Positions 32,214 through 44,643 of a stretch of 64,000 nucleotides of DNA are shown piece by piece. How positions within the stretch are numbered: the first letter of the stretch is position 1; each line of letters starts with the position of its first letter. A program made the translations under genes and the position numbers. The notes under the pieces were generated by a model. The model ran no database searches and was not told the origin of the DNA. It was given only the letters and a program-made list of their open reading frames with translations. The DNA comes from Rhynchosporium graminicola. Taxonomy: Eukaryota > Ascomycota > Leotiomycetes > Helotiales > Ploettnerulaceae. The DNA lies in assembly GCA_900074885.1 (NCBI GenBank), contig FJUW01000095.1, positions 1 to 64,000 on the forward strand. The letters are read 5' to 3'.

Positions 32214-35200
32214 ATGGCGTGGGACCACCTTTCCATCAATCGACCGCATCTGGTCTATGTTATCCTCGGCGGCTTCACATCGCTGTTCATGCTGTGTTCG
32301 TCGTTCATTAAGGAACGTCTTTACATAGGTGAAGCAACCGTTGCTACCATCTGCGGAATCATCTTTGGACCGCATGCCGCAAATCTGATCGACCCTGGGA
32401 CATGGGGAAATACCGATCAGATCACCCTCGAATTCTCTCGAATCGTCCTCGTTGTACAATGTTTCGCCGTCGGAGTCGAATTGCCGAAATACTACATGGA
32501 GAAGCATTGGAGGAGTGTGGTCTTCTTGCTACTCCCAGTCATGACTTTTGGCTGGTTGATAACTAGCTTATTTATCTGGTGGCTGGTTCTGCCACTCACA
32601 TGGCTCGAGGCTCTTGTGTGCTCAGCCTGTGTTACTGCTACCGACCCCGTTTTAGCCAGTTCGGTGGTAGGAAAAGGAAAATTCGCCAAACGGGTTCCCA
32701 AACATTTGCGAGATCTCCTCTCTGCCGAATCAGGATGTAACGACGGAATGGCTTTCCCTTTCGTCTACCTCGCCTTATATCTTGTTCAATACAAGCCAGA
32801 TGCCAATGCGGTCGCATTTCACTGGATTGTCCTTACAATTCTCTACGAGTGTGTGTTCGGCGCGTTTTACGGCTTTATGGTTGGCTACATTGGCAGACAT
32901 GGAATCAAGTATGCTGAAAGGAAGGATCTTGTCGACAGAGAAAGTTTTCTCGTGTTCTATTTCGTACTAGCATTATTCTGTGCAGGTTCAGGAAGTATAT
33001 TGGGAGTTGACGATCTTCTGGTGGGATTTGCTGCTGGCGTCGGTTTCTCCAACGATGGTTGGTTTACGCAAAAGACAGAAGAATCGCACGTTTCCAACGT
33101 TATTGATTTACTCATCAACTTGGCATACTTCGTATACCTGGGAACTATCATTCCATGGGAGCAGTACAACAACGCGGCCTTGGGATTGAGTCCCTGGAGA
33201 TTAGTCGTCATAGCCTTATTCGTCCTCTTTTTCCGCAGGATTCCCATCATGATGGCTCTGAAACCCTTCATTCCAGACATCAAGACCTGGCGAGAAGCTC
33301 TGTTCGCAGGTCATTTTGGTCCGATTGGTGTCGGAGCGATTTTCATCGCCATTCTAGCCCGAGCTGAGTTGGAAACAGAAACAACCACCCCGCTAGGATC
33401 ATACACTGATCACAATGCCCCAAATTACACGGTTGTAGCAATCATATGGCCAATTACTACATTCCTCGTCATCACTTCGATCATTGTCCACGGTTCCTCG
33501 ATTGCAGTTTTCACGCTGGGAAAGCATATCAACACATTGCACCTGACTATGTCATACACTACAGATGTAGATGGTCCAGGTTGGTTGAACAGACTTCCCC
33601 GTATTGCGACAACTTCAAGGTCCCAAGCCAAGTCTACAGTATCTGAGACTGATGGTGACGAAATGAAAATGGACCAATTTCCAACTGGAGCTTTACCACC
33701 AATTGGAATGCCAAGGGAATTTTTGCGCCGCCAAAAGGAAGAGGACAATCCAAGCCGTGGCAACAGTCGAGCATCTTCTCTCATTCCCCGCCGACGAAAG
33801 AAGAAGTGGGACGATGGTCTCGGACCTGGAGGACCTATCAGTCAGTCGGCTATTTACCCGGCACGACGAAGCCAGAGTGAGCACAAGAGCGAGGACACTT
33901 CCGATACTTTGACGCCTGGTGGCAACTCGCCAGACACCGAGATGGACCTCGAGAACGAAAAGAATGAACGCGATATTGGTGAGGTTCAGCATGATCCGGA
34001 GATGGAGGAGATTATGCATAGAAATTCTGGTGATAAGAGAGAAGACCATCGGTCTGATGCAGAACGCCATCCTAATGGAAGAGAGATCTACAGTGAAGGC
34101 GATGATGTTATCATTGAAGATGAAGATGGTGAGGTTGTTGATAGTAAGATTGATTCCAACACGAAGAAGGAGAGAGAGAGAAAGAATTCTCCCGAAAAGG
34201 CAACGAAGGAGACGAAGGAGGACGTGGAGACGGGTGGCCTAGGGTATAAGAATTTGAGAAAGAAATTGGGTGTATGGAGACACAGAGATGAGCCAGAGGA
34301 TGAAGCTGGAGGACCCAAGGGTGCAAAAGCACCACCTAAGAAGAGAGGTCCAGCATTGGCCTATCAATTTGGCAATACTGTAAGCTAATCCACTCTTGGC
34401 ACACTCACTCCAAAGTACTGACTTGCACAGATTATCGTGGAGGATGAGGATGGAGAAGTCGTCAAGACCTACGAAATCCCCTCGAGTAAGCCCAAAACAG
34501 GCGCTGAAGGAGAAGGAGGAGGCGCAGGAGGTGCTATCCGGAAAGAGCTCAATCGAATGGGTACCTGGACAGGCATCACAAACAAGCCTGGTGAGCCATC
34601 GAAGGCTGGAGAGTCTTCAACATCTAGACCAGGCCTAAAACAAGGAGAGTCTATGCTTGGTAAATTGACCAACTGGGGATTCAAGGGTCCTAACGCCGAG
34701 GAGGAAGGCAAGCGCCCAGACAGCAAAAACGAGGAGGAAGATGATCGTCACATCCGCTTTACTATCGGTGGAGCAGGTCGCCGTCTAACCAAAGATGACT
34801 TCCTCAACGAGATCCGAAGTCTCGATCCTAAAGCCCGCGCCGCTATCGTTGAAACCAGCGACGCACCGCCCGCAATGAAAGACCTCGCCCGCAAAGACGC
34901 CAGCGCCGAAAGCCCAGGCAGTAATCGTCTCTTCGGCGCTAAATCCACACAAATGGCCTCTGGCTCTGGCGCAGCTAAAGCCGTTGGCGCGGAAATGGCA
35001 CGCAGACGCGGCGCGGATATCGATGAACGCGACGAGTCGCAGGATAGTGGCAGTGAGAGCGATTCCGATCGTCAGAAACGTGAGCGTCAACGTGAACGTG
35101 AACGCACGAAGTCTACTTCTGAGCAGGCCGGGAAATCGAAATCTTCTTCTTCCTCTGGGGGAGCTAATGTGCCGAAATCTACGAGGCGTGGATCACATGC

Positions 35201-35549
35201 GGGTGAACAATCTAACACGACTGCCGATATGGGCGAGACGCAGGCTGAGAGACGGAGGAGAGAATTGGCTCTTAAAGGAGTTGGGTCTGTGACGCCTGCT
35301 CAAAGAGGACGGAGCCGCGAGATTGAAGAGGATGACGCTGAGGATGACGAGGACGCTGATGCAGGGAACGATCAGGAAACTCCTGCGGAGAGGAGGAGGA
35401 GAGTAGCCGCGCTAGGTCTTGATCGTGGAGGAGCGGGGAGGGAGGAAGAGGATAGTGATGATGATGATACGCCTAGAGTACCGCCACCCGTGGCGAAGAG
35501 TAGGGGTATCAGATTCGCGCAGAGTCCTGTGAGGGGTGAGAAGAAGTAA
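32214..35549 (+). CDS. NHA1: plasma-membrane Na+/H+ (K+/H+) antiporter, Nha1/Sod2 family
   Basis: Two exons, 32214..34379 and 34431..35549 (51-nt phase-0 intron), give 1094 residues. The first 440 or so form the multi-helix cation/proton antiporter domain, with IGEATVATICGIIFGPHAAN, then CVTATDPVLASSVV and the conserved ESGCNDGMAFPFVY. These carry the family's membrane-embedded acidic residues. The remaining 650 residues are a hydrophilic, highly charged cytosolic tail, as in fungal Nha1 proteins, with repeated acidic motifs around the intron (IIEDEDGEVVDS before it, IVEDEDGEVVKT after it). In yeasts this protein exports Na+ and K+ in exchange for protons. The duplication of the EDEDGEVV word on both sides of the intron is notable. 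An ATG at 32214 starts the family-like MAWDHLSINRPHLVY. Confidence 0.93.
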
Positions 35550-37113
35550 GGAAGTCAGCTAGCACGCGCGCGAGAGTGATCAAATAAGAAGGGCTTAAGG
35601 CTGTGAACAAGCCATCATAAAGTTTGCTGGTTGCAGTTTCGATAATAAATTGAGCGAGCGAACTTTGCAGCGGCATTGGCTGGTGTTAATATGGTCTGGA
35701 GTTGTAATAGGCTGGTCTGGGACTGGGACTGGGTCTGGTGTTTGTATTAAGACATGACATATGGATGTCTTTGTCTTCTTGTACATATTTCAGAAATACG
35801 AATGATACCTACCTACCTACCTAAATTTCTCAACCACATTCACCAAGTCTGCCTCGCTTATCAAAAGTGTGACATTGAGAGCGCAACTGAATTGATTCGT
35901 GTCTGTAAAAGAAATAAGCGAAGTACTATCACGTAGATTAGCTACCTGTCAAGTGAAGTCCTTGGATAAGGTTAGTCCTGTAACTCTGATGTATTATCTT
36001 CACAATATCTTACATCAAATTCGTGGCTTTGAAGATTATTCTAATCAAAGTCCTGCTCGGACTTTATGACTTTGGGATGAAATGGCATACGAGATCAAGC
36101 TTGCCTTCCCTGGAGACGGGGCTCGGCCCGCCCCGGAGCACAAGTATGTTCAGTCATTGATACGGAAAGGGCTGGGTGTGAGTGTCTATTGGATACAGGG
36201 GCACGAGGTGAGAGGGGAGGGGTTTGTAAGTGTGTGTGTTCCTTTGGGTTTTGACGATCCGAAATTTAGTCGGAAGATGTGAGGAGATGGGAGGAGTTTA
36301 TGAGCGTATGTTGGGAATGGGAGATATCTTGGAGGTAGATTGAGGTCCCTGGTAAGTGATAGCTGGATTTTGTTGATGAAGAGCGTGAAAGTTGTTCGTT
36401 CAGTGGTTGGTTTAGTAAGAGGAGGATTGGGATGTCGATAAATGGATGAAGACCTTGACATTGCAGGCTCGAGATTGACGCCGGGAAGTTCGAAGTGTTG
36501 ATTTTCGTTCAGATGCAGTGATTTCGATTGTGCGACGCGGAAGACACGAAGGTCTCAATTCCTGTGGAAGGATTTCTTTGGAGTGTAACCAAGAGAGCAC
36601 TTTTCACACCGGTGGCGCAAACGTTTATCCAAGTACGGACCGCGACAGATTTTCGAGCTTCGTCGAGAGAGATTTCGTGAAGAGCAATCGCTCTGGATCA
36701 TTCCTGGAGAGGAGCGTGCATCGCGCTCACGCACAGTCGGCCTGTGCAACACTATTTCCAGCAAATTACATCTGTTACCACACGGCGCTACGGGGAGAAT
36801 TTATAGAGGGAGTTGGGACGGTGGCGCGATCCGTCGGAAAAAATCCGCGCTATTCTGACGCTTGAGATGCGGTGCATCACCTTGGCGACGGGGTCGAAAT
36901 TAAAGTACTACATATGAGGAACTACCAGCACCTCCTTTTCTTTTTAATTCTCCTCCTTCCCCAAACTTTTCCCATACGGTCTCTCCTGTACTTGTTACCT
37001 TCACACGCTCGTTGTACAGCCTCGCATTCGCAAACCACTGTCGTTTCTGTACAGACCATATATTACTCCGTCTCGGTTCCAGATACAGAACACTTAATCA
37101 ACAAAACCTCAAT
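35550..37113. other. intergenic
   Basis: The 3' end of NHA1 and the promoter of the GPI-protein gene. A CTACCTACCTAC microsatellite is near 35808-35821. A 66-codon ATG frame at 36082 has no motif. Pyrimidine-rich leader sequence precedes 37114. Confidence 0.4.
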
Positions 37114-37808
37114 ATGAAGACCTCAATCATCCTCCTCGCTCTCATGAGCCTCGCCTCCTCCGAGCTCGTGGTCCGTCAAGATACAACAAGCACAAGCATA
37201 ACATCCGCACCCGCAACAACACCAGCCACCGACAACTCCCCAATAGCCATGTGTCTCTCAGCCTGCAACCCCACCGACGTAAACTGCCGCGCCCAATGTG
37301 TCGGCGCCGCGCACCCAAACAGCGTTCAAGTCAATCAGACAAACTCGTGTATCATCGGCTGTCCTGTAGGTGACGGATCGCTCGCCCAGACCAATGAGTA
37401 TAATAATTGTGTACAAGGCTGTATCACAAGTCATTATCTCATGGGACAGACGTCTAGGCCGGTGAGTGTTGGGACAGAGACGAGTGTCAGCGCGTCGACT
37501 ACGAGCTCGGGGTCTAGTGCGAGTCAGGTCACAAGTGCAAGCCAGGCCACAAGTGCAAGTGTTAGTCATTCGAGCAGCTCGACCAGTGCAAGAACAACCA
37601 GTAAGTTTTAGATCACATGCTGGTAACACGTGGGATGAAGGAGTATTAACATTCAAATCTAGGTTCCGGAACTAAGACTTCGGGATCAGCTACTTCGGCT
37701 ACTATTTCTGCTGCTTCTGCTCCTTCTGCGAATGCTGCTGCTGGTGGATATATGTTCGTCTCTGCTGGAGGTATCGCTGGTCTTTTCTTGGCCTTCTTCG
37801 CTTTGTAG
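37114..37808 (+). CDS. secreted GPI-anchored Cys-rich Ser/Thr-rich protein
   Basis: Two exons, 37114..37600 and 37663..37808, give 210 residues. A signal peptide (MKTSIILLALMSLASSELVV) is followed by a compact region with eight Cys in paired spacing (CLSACNPTDVNCRAQC, then CIIGC and CVQGC), then a long Ser/Thr linker. The end is a hydrophobic tail (GGIAGLFLAFFAL) after a small-residue site (SANAAAGG), typical of GPI attachment. The domain resembles a widespread fungal family without known function. It is not a canonical CFEM domain, which has a different Cys spacing. It probably sits on the cell wall or plasma membrane. Confidence 0.8.
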
Positions 37809-39599
37809 CCTGGGGCCTGTGGGGGATATTCAATGGTGGACTTGGGAGGTCGAGCTTTGGACGGAATTGCGGCTGCTTCTGTCTCTCGCTATTGTTCGGA
37901 GTGCTTATCTGATATCATGTTCACTATCTTGGGAGGATGAAATACCATAGGAGGCAAGGGGTCTCTAGTTATCTCAGGATGTTCATCACATTTCCTGTAC
38001 ATATTTATATTTATTGCTAGCTCGTACACGCATGTAATCTTATTTCCTGTCATACCTTTCAATTATGACGCTCTACCATTACCCTAGTCCTCTCTGAATC
38101 AGACGATTCCTACTATCCATTCTTCGCATTTCTTACCTACTTGATTGTTGACTTCCCTAAGCGAGCCAGCCCCTATCCCAGCTGCCAAGGTAGGCACGAC
38201 CATGTATTCATCCCCATGCAAGCAACACCCTTGTCGAAGGGCTCCAGAACTCTTCGAGCTACAACTCTGGACTTCCTTCCATCAGCCAGCATAAGCAATT
38301 TACCTGCTTTCCTCTGTCCTGAATAAATCCTTGGTTTGATGAAACCTCCCAATAAAGGCCAGGCCATGAATTTCGGGCGGATAAGAGAAGGTCAGATATA
38401 TGGACTCAGCTTACAACTCAACATGAAAGCCGCCAAAAAATCTAAAAGGACGTTCATAATTTGATACTCAAAATGGGGAACATCTTTGAAGATTTCACCG
38501 AGGTGATCATAATTGAAAGTGCTTTTGCTATAAGGACCTGAATTGCTTCGACTGAGATGAGTTTGTTCGATCTCGAGTCCTGTATGAAATGGGCTTGGCT
38601 TAGTCTTGATTTTGGTGGAAAGGTCATGATGAATCAGCTTCCTTACGTGTTTCGAGGCTGAATGACAAGTATATGCGGCATCAGCGCTCCAAGATCAAGA
38701 TACTAGTCGGATGTTATCACGACTCTTTGGCCCTCCCTTTGAAAGACTTCGAATAGCCCGAGTGTCTCAGTATCTTTGGGGATATCCACTATAGTTGAAG
38801 CCGTTATCAACAGATTTGACCTAAGTGGATCATCATCAGTCTTGGACTCCTAGAAGAAAGGTCAAGTGCGATCAGTGTATTTCGCTCCAGGCAGGTTGAA
38901 CGTGGCGGCTTGAAACTCAGTACCGTCTCGGAATCTTAGAGACGATTTTGGGCGAAGCTTGTGGCTTGAAAGGAGGACGAACTGCATGGCGCTGCATGAA
39001 CGAGGCGAATATAGTATTGATGCGGTGTTTACAGGATGTCAATAGGTACTATATCACCGGCTTGTGAAACATCGCCCTAGTAACATCATTTGATGGTTAT
39101 AAGACTGTGAATAACAACCGAGATCTTTGCTTTTGGTGATAACTTTACCCTAGCCCGCAATGGTCACTTTAGCAATGTCATGAAAGATTTTTGTGACATT
39201 GAAAAGTCGCGACGTGCAACAAAACTTTTAAATCTGAAAGCGGCCCGGCCTATCTTCGGATATGGCTGCCCATGAGGACGAAAATCCCAAGCATAGTAGA
39301 TATCTAAAGCTGCGACAATATAGATGTGGCGAACCGATGAATGTGAGCTTACAGAGAATCCTTTCAGTTACATGTTTCCATGGAAATTTTTTACAAAGAT
39401 AAATTTAATAAAAAAAAATGTGTTGCTTATTTGTAATATACTACAGTTTTTCAGAGGAGATCTGAATGAAGTGAGGTGAGTCTTGGCAAAGCGCGTCAAA
39501 AGAAAACTCTCTACGCGAACGCGTCTCCCTCGAATTTGCCCGTCTTTAACATATCAACACCGCGAACTCCAACAGCACCGACTTCTCCAAAAATTCACA
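37809..39599. other. intergenic, no supported gene
   Basis: 1.8 kb with only short ORFs lacking motifs. An A-run at 39409-39418 and pyrimidine-rich sequence precede the POL12 start. Confidence 0.4.
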
Positions 39600-41737
39600 A
39601 TGGCCGAGACTACAAATGCCGAGATCCAAGAAAGATTCGAGTCAGCAGGTGGCAAGCTAGAAGACGATGTGCTGGCTGAACTGCAATCAATCATGCGCCT
39701 GCATACAATCGACGTCGAGGAGCTCTGGTACAAATGGGAATCGTACAGTATGAAGATGGGCTCGGACGATATGAAACTGAACATTGAGACTGCGAGGGCT
39801 CTTAAGAAAGATGTGCAGGACGCCTTGGAACGCGACAGCCGGTCTAAACAGCATCTCCAATCGAACAAGCGTGCAGTTGCTACCCCGAGGAGTGCTGCGC
39901 ACAATGGAGATGTGTTTGGAATGTGAGATTATACCGTTTTGTTAAATAGAGGAACTAGCTGATTAATCTAGTTTGGATGGCATGGTGCCAAATACTCCAA
40001 GATCAGGAACGAACAGAGCCAGCGGTAATGCAAAACGCAAATTCGAAACTCCTTCCATGTCGAGAGTGAAAGCAGAGCCGGCAAGCAGCCCTCCAGAATT
40101 CAAGACACCCTATAAGCCAGGAGAGCACTCAGGTGCAGCGTACGTGTGATGCCTCATAGAAATGTGCAAATCCTAATGGGTATGCAGTGTTCCCTTCCAT
40201 GATCGAAAGAACGCAGGACAAGCAGTGGAAGTGTTGAACGACCACCTGAAAGTGCCAGAACCTCCCATGGCACCTTTCTCTGAACCTCGAATCAAGCTCA
40301 CGGCGAATTCCGACATGAAGAAACTATCCTATAAGCCTATGGCTATGAAATCTTCAGAAGCCTCGGAAATACTGGACGACAAAATAGACGAGTTCATGCA
40401 ATTAATTCAGACACACCACAAACTCGACGACTCTGAGTTTGGAAGTGCTGCAAGCCAAAGCACCAACGAGATAGTAGCAGTAGGAAGGATAGCCTCAGAC
40501 TCATTAGTAGGAAAACTCAACGCATCCTCCTTGGTTTTAGAGACATCGCGAAGGATGGGAGCGGGGTTGAGAATACCTTTAAAAGTTGACGCTCTCCCTG
40601 GCTTCCAGTTCTTCCCTGGTCAGATAGTAGCATTGAAAGGGATCAATGCTTCAGGCGAGAATTTTGCTGTAAGCCAGATACTGGAAGCTCCGTTATTACC
40701 TGGCGCTGCCTCGACACCAGCTGGACTCGAAGCACATATCCAAAGACTGAGAGGAGGTCCTGATGCTATGCATTCCGATGAAGAGCCATCACCGTTGACT
40801 ATACTGCTTGGAGCTGGGCCATACACAGCAGACGACAACTTGGACTTCGAGCCTCTACATGCTCTCTGTAGCCAAGCAGCCGATTCATATGCAGATGCCC
40901 TAATTCTGACAGGACCATTCCTAGATATCGACCATCCCCTTATTGCTTCCGGCGATTTCGATCTACCCGAGGAAGCCATGGCCGAACCAGACGCCGCTAC
41001 CATGACTACCGTCTTCAAATACCTAATTTCACCTGCCTTCATTCAGCTCGTGGCCGCCAATCCACACATCACCATCCTACTAATACCCTCTGTCAAAGAT
41101 GTAATCAACAAACACGTCTCCTGGCCCCAAGAACCCTTTCCAAAGGCAGGTCTTGGCCTCCCAAAATCTGTCAAGATAATAGGAAACCCAATGACACTTT
41201 CCCTGAACGAAATCGCATTAGGAATCTCCTCGCAAGATATACTCACCGAACTCAGATCCTCGGAAGTTATCGGGGGCAGACCTAAGGAACCTTCGGTGCT
41301 TGCTAGATTACCAACGTATCTCATTGAGCAGAGGAACTTCTTTCCTTTGTTCCCACCTGTAGATAGAGAGAGTTTGCCGAAGACGGGGACGGCGAGTGGT
41401 GTTCCCACGGGTGCTATGCTGGATACTAGTTATTTGAAGCTGGGAGAGATGTTTAATGTGCGGCCGGATGTTTTGATCGTGCCTAGTGCTCTACCTCCTT
41501 TTGCAAAGGTGATGACTCCCTTCTCCATAAATCTCAGAGGTTCACAAATACTGACTTCACCAGGTTGTGGAAGGTGTTCTCGTTATCAACCCTGGATACC
41601 TTTCAAAACGTAAAGCTGCGGGTACTTATACTAAGATGACCATTATGCCAGCTTCTTTAGCAGATGAGGACAGAGGTTCTTCAGTCCTGGCTCATAAGGT
41701 ATTTGAAAGGGCGCGGGTGGATATTATCAGGATATGA
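39600..41737 (+). CDS. POL12: DNA polymerase alpha subunit B (Pol12)
   Basis: Four exons, 39600..39922, 39972..40139, 40188..41508 and 41564..41737, give 661 residues with phases 2, 2 and 0. Pol12 is the regulatory B subunit of DNA polymerase alpha-primase, which starts lagging-strand synthesis. The N-terminal domain (residues 1-100, with LHTIDVEELWYKWESYSMKM) matches the Pol-alpha B N-domain. A Ser/Pro-rich linker with PNTPRSG follows, then the OB-like part (VGRIASDSLVGKLNASSLVL and GFQFFPGQIVALKGINASGE). Last is the inactive calcineurin-like phosphoesterase domain (ADALILTGPFLDIDHPLI, ITILLIPSVKDVINKHVSWP, FPLFPPVDRESLP). The final exon ends VDIIRI. The true ATG is at 39600; the earlier in-frame codons are not AUG. 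Confidence 0.92.
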
Positions 41738-42117
41738 TTTTGCATGAAATAGTGCACAGAGGGATTCGTTAAAGTAGGTGGTCTACGACGCAGGATTCGG
41801 CGTTGTGGTCTGGCATGTTGGAGTCATGAGCAATGAACATGCTAGGCTGGATACTTGTTGGAAATTCGGTTTTGACGAAGCGAGAATCTACCCACGTACT
41901 CGCACTAAAGCCATGGGATGCTTGTGTGACTCTAAAGTAGTGCCTCTCAAACGTGTTCTGTAATTAACATTCAATATCATGAAAATGTTCCAGGGCAGAC
42001 ATTACTAACCAGATTTTTTAAGAGGTGGAAATACGAACGTAATAGGGACGTCTTTGCTGAAGGTGACAATTTTACATAGCCCGAAGGGCGCTTCAGATAT
42101 CTTGATTTACATAAATG
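41738..42117. other. intergenic between convergent genes
   Basis: A 380-bp interval between the 3' ends of POL12 and the MFAP1-like gene, with no gene in it. Confidence 0.5.
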
Positions 42118-43515
42118 CTACCTCGAATCTACTCTTCTGCGCTTATCGCTTTCGTATCGATCTCCATCCCTCGATGTGCTTCGTTTCCTACGATATCTCT
42201 CTTCTCCATCTCGTCTAGGTGGCCTTGATCTTGATGGTGATCCTGACCTATCTCTTCCAGGCCGGTACGTATCGACATCTCTCGGCCTTTCACGAGCGCC
42301 TTCATCACGCATTGATTTCGGCCCCTCAGGTGCGCCAGTGACTTTTTTCCGGTCAGCAACTGGCATGCTATTCGCACCGCTTGCACCAGCTCCAGCTCGA
42401 TCTCGGTCTCGATCAGACATGAAACGCTCGTCGGTGTTGAAGCCCATACCCCCATCCCGCGGTCTGTCATCGAATTGGCCCCATTTCCCCGTATCTTCGC
42501 TCTTAAGATCCTTGTATTTCGTAGCACCTTTCTTTCCTAACTTTGTCATATCCCTCATCTGTAGCGCTTGAGGCAGTAACTCGCGATCCACATCATCCGC
42601 AAACCTCGAGCCCATAATATCCCGCTGACCCAAACCCTGAGCTTCGGCATCATCCTGGTAAAAAGCACCTTTGTGGTAGTACTTTTGCATGAATTCCATC
42701 TTGCCTTTCCCGTCTCTCTCCTGTTTCTGCTTTGCGATGAACTCATCATCCTCTCGTTTCCTCTCCTCTTCAGTCAGATTTTTCCTCCGCTCCACCTCTT
42801 CCAATTCCTTCTCACGTTGCTCAATCGCCTCCCTCTCCCTCTTGATCCTCTTCAACTCTCTTAACTTCCATGCCGCGTATTCCGCATCTGGATCAACACC
42901 ATCTTCATCATCAACCTCATCAAGCGCCTCTTCGTCATCCCAATTCTTCTTTCCAGCTGCACGAGCAGCAATGTCCTTCCTAATCTGCTCCTCCACAATC
43001 TCATCCGCAGCTTCCTTCTTCCTCTTCTCCTCCTCAGCGGCTATCTCATCTTCCGTACGCGTATCTTCAGGTTTATTACCTTGTATCGCATTCCTCTTGT
43101 CCTTCTTAATAAAGGTAGGACGCATCAATACCCTCCTGGGCGCCTCATCCTCACTACTCTCTTCCTCTTCACTTCCACTCTCTTCCTCACTTCCCTCTTC
43201 ACTATCATCCTCTTCCTCTTCTGTAACGAATCCCTCTTCCTCTTTCGCTTTCAGTGCTTTTTCTTCCTCGATCCTGGCAGCTTCTTTCGCAGCTGCAATC
43301 TTTCGCCGCTCATTGAGATCGACTTTGCTGAGATTGCTGGTGATTCCACCTGCTGTGGAGACTTTTGGCGGAACGGAGATCTTGGAGGGCGCGGCTGCGG
43401 TAGAGGTTTCGTCGTCGCTGGCGTCTGAGTCGGAGGAATCTGCTTCTTCTACTACCTTCCCAGGTCTATGTCGAGGTGCCTGAACAGGGTTCGCGGTCAT
43501 GCGTATAGGTGGCAT
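42118..43515 (-). CDS. MFAP1-like spliceosomal protein
   Basis: One exon of 465 residues from ATG 43515; the frame continues upstream but has no earlier ATG. The N-terminal half is acidic and Ser-rich. The C-terminal domain shows RRVLMRPTFIKKDKRNAI, a long charged helix (KLRELKRIKREREAIEQREK), and KMEFMQKYYHKGAFYQDDAE followed by DFTGAT-like text in the variant form HMFAP1 members use. The end is RS/RD-rich (SRSRPPRRDGEERYRRKRS). MFAP1 is a component of the spliceosomal B complex. Because of the biased composition I rely on the MRPTFIKK and MQKYYHKGAF blocks. The antisense strand has a long Ser-rich ORF that is only a shadow. Confidence 0.85.
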   Translation of the reverse strand: MPPIRMTANPVQAPRHRPGKVVEEADSSDSDASDDETSTAAAPSKISVPPKVSTAGGITSNLSKVDLNERRKIAAAKEAARIEEEKALKAKEEEGFVTEEEEDDSEEGSEEESGSEEEESSEDEAPRRVLMRPTFIKKDKRNAIQGNKPEDTRTEDEIAAEEEKRKKEAADEIVEEQIRKDIAARAAGKKNWDDEEALDEVDDEDGVDPDAEYAAWKLRELKRIKREREAIEQREKELEEVERRKNLTEEERKREDDEFIAKQKQERDGKGKMEFMQKYYHKGAFYQDDAEAQGLGQRDIMGSRFADDVDRELLPQALQMRDMTKLGKKGATKYKDLKSEDTGKWGQFDDRPRDGGMGFNTDERFMSDRDRDRAGAGASGANSMPVADRKKVTGAPEGPKSMRDEGARERPRDVDTYRPGRDRSGSPSRSRPPRRDGEERYRRKRSTSRDGDRYESDKRRRVDSR

Positions 43516-44021
43516 AATGGCGATCAGGTTGTGTTGTGGTTGAAGCGCAAGTTGGGGAAGTAGAAGCTCTTGATGTATAAGTTTTAAAGTCGACAAGGCT
43601 GAAAGCTATGATGGATTGAGTTAGGCTTCCCGCTGCGCATACAGGGATGTGAATTGGGACAAGGCGGACGAGGTGCCTCGGAGGAAAATATGCGCCTCGA
43701 AATCGATGAAAACTGTATAATTGTATTAGAATGAGCAAGCATTGGTATAACCTTCGAGATTGGAAAAACGGATGAGTGAATGAGGCAACAAATCTCACAC
43801 GAATTCAAGTAATGAGCGAAGTGTCACTTGACGAATATGTGAATGATTGATTGTGCTGAAGAGCGTAAAGTGTATTACTACTGTACTTGCAATCTTCGAA
43901 AATGACCCTACACTATCAATATCTGACAGAATCTATATACCAAACGCCCGAATTTATGACTTTTGAAATTCCAAAGCCATAGCCATTACGCCATCCGGAT
44001 GCAAATCGTAAACTCGTAAGC

Positions 44022-44643
44022 TCATAGAATCTCGTCCTCATCAGCTGGCAAAGGCACCGACTTTGCAGCCTCAACATCTTCCATATCAACCTCATCGGTG
44101 GTAGCTTTAGCGGGTCCCTCGACCTGAAGATCTTCCTCCATCTCCTCAGCATCCTGCCAGTCCTCGTCCTCCTTCGCCTTCTCCTTCTCCAAGGCTAATG
44201 CCGCATCTCTCTCCTTCTGGGCTATGATCTTCTTATTCTGTTCTTCCCAAGCCTTCGCTCTCTCCTGAACAGTCCTAGCACGATCCCGGCTCTTCTCTAT
44301 CCTGATCTCCTTCTTGTCGATAACCGCCTCAGCACGATCCAGTCCCTTCTCCTGCCGCCTTTTTGCCTTTGCGCTCAGAACAGATTTCCTGCCATTCTTG
44401 GATTTTTTTGATATTCCGGCACCTTGATGGATCGCTAAGACAGACGCCCGTTGGTTCTTTGTCGTCGTGGGAGGCTTGATATCTTTTAGGGATTTGTCTG
44501 TGTCGATTGAAGGAGAGGATGCTCGTTTGGCTGCGCGAGAGTGCACTGAAGTGGCTAGAATGCCATTAGCACGTATTACAGTCATGGCCCTTGGACTGAA
44601 CTTTACCACCCTTCTTCCCCTTTATTGGCGCTGTTTTTGCCAT
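44022..44643 (-). CDS. ALB1: ribosome-biogenesis protein Alb1-like
   Basis: Two exons, 44643..44607 and 44554..44022, joined by a 52-nt intron with a GCTAATG branch site, give 189 residues starting MAKTAPIKGKKG. The second exon has SVHSRAAKRASSPSIDTDKS and SVLAIHQGAGISKKSKNGRK, then a long charged coiled region and an acidic end. This matches fungal Alb1, a small nuclear shuttling factor of pre-60S particles that partners Arx1. An adjacent donor (GTGGTA, 3 nt earlier) would give one residue fewer. Without the intron, the first ATG would hit an early stop, which supports splicing. Confidence 0.8.

Noticed and set aside
36082..36282. 66-codon ATG frame
   Set aside because: Too short, without motif, and in the promoter side of another gene.
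42689..43483. 264-codon Ser-rich frame antisense to the MFAP1-like gene
   Set aside because: Shadow of the Glu/Lys-rich sense frame.
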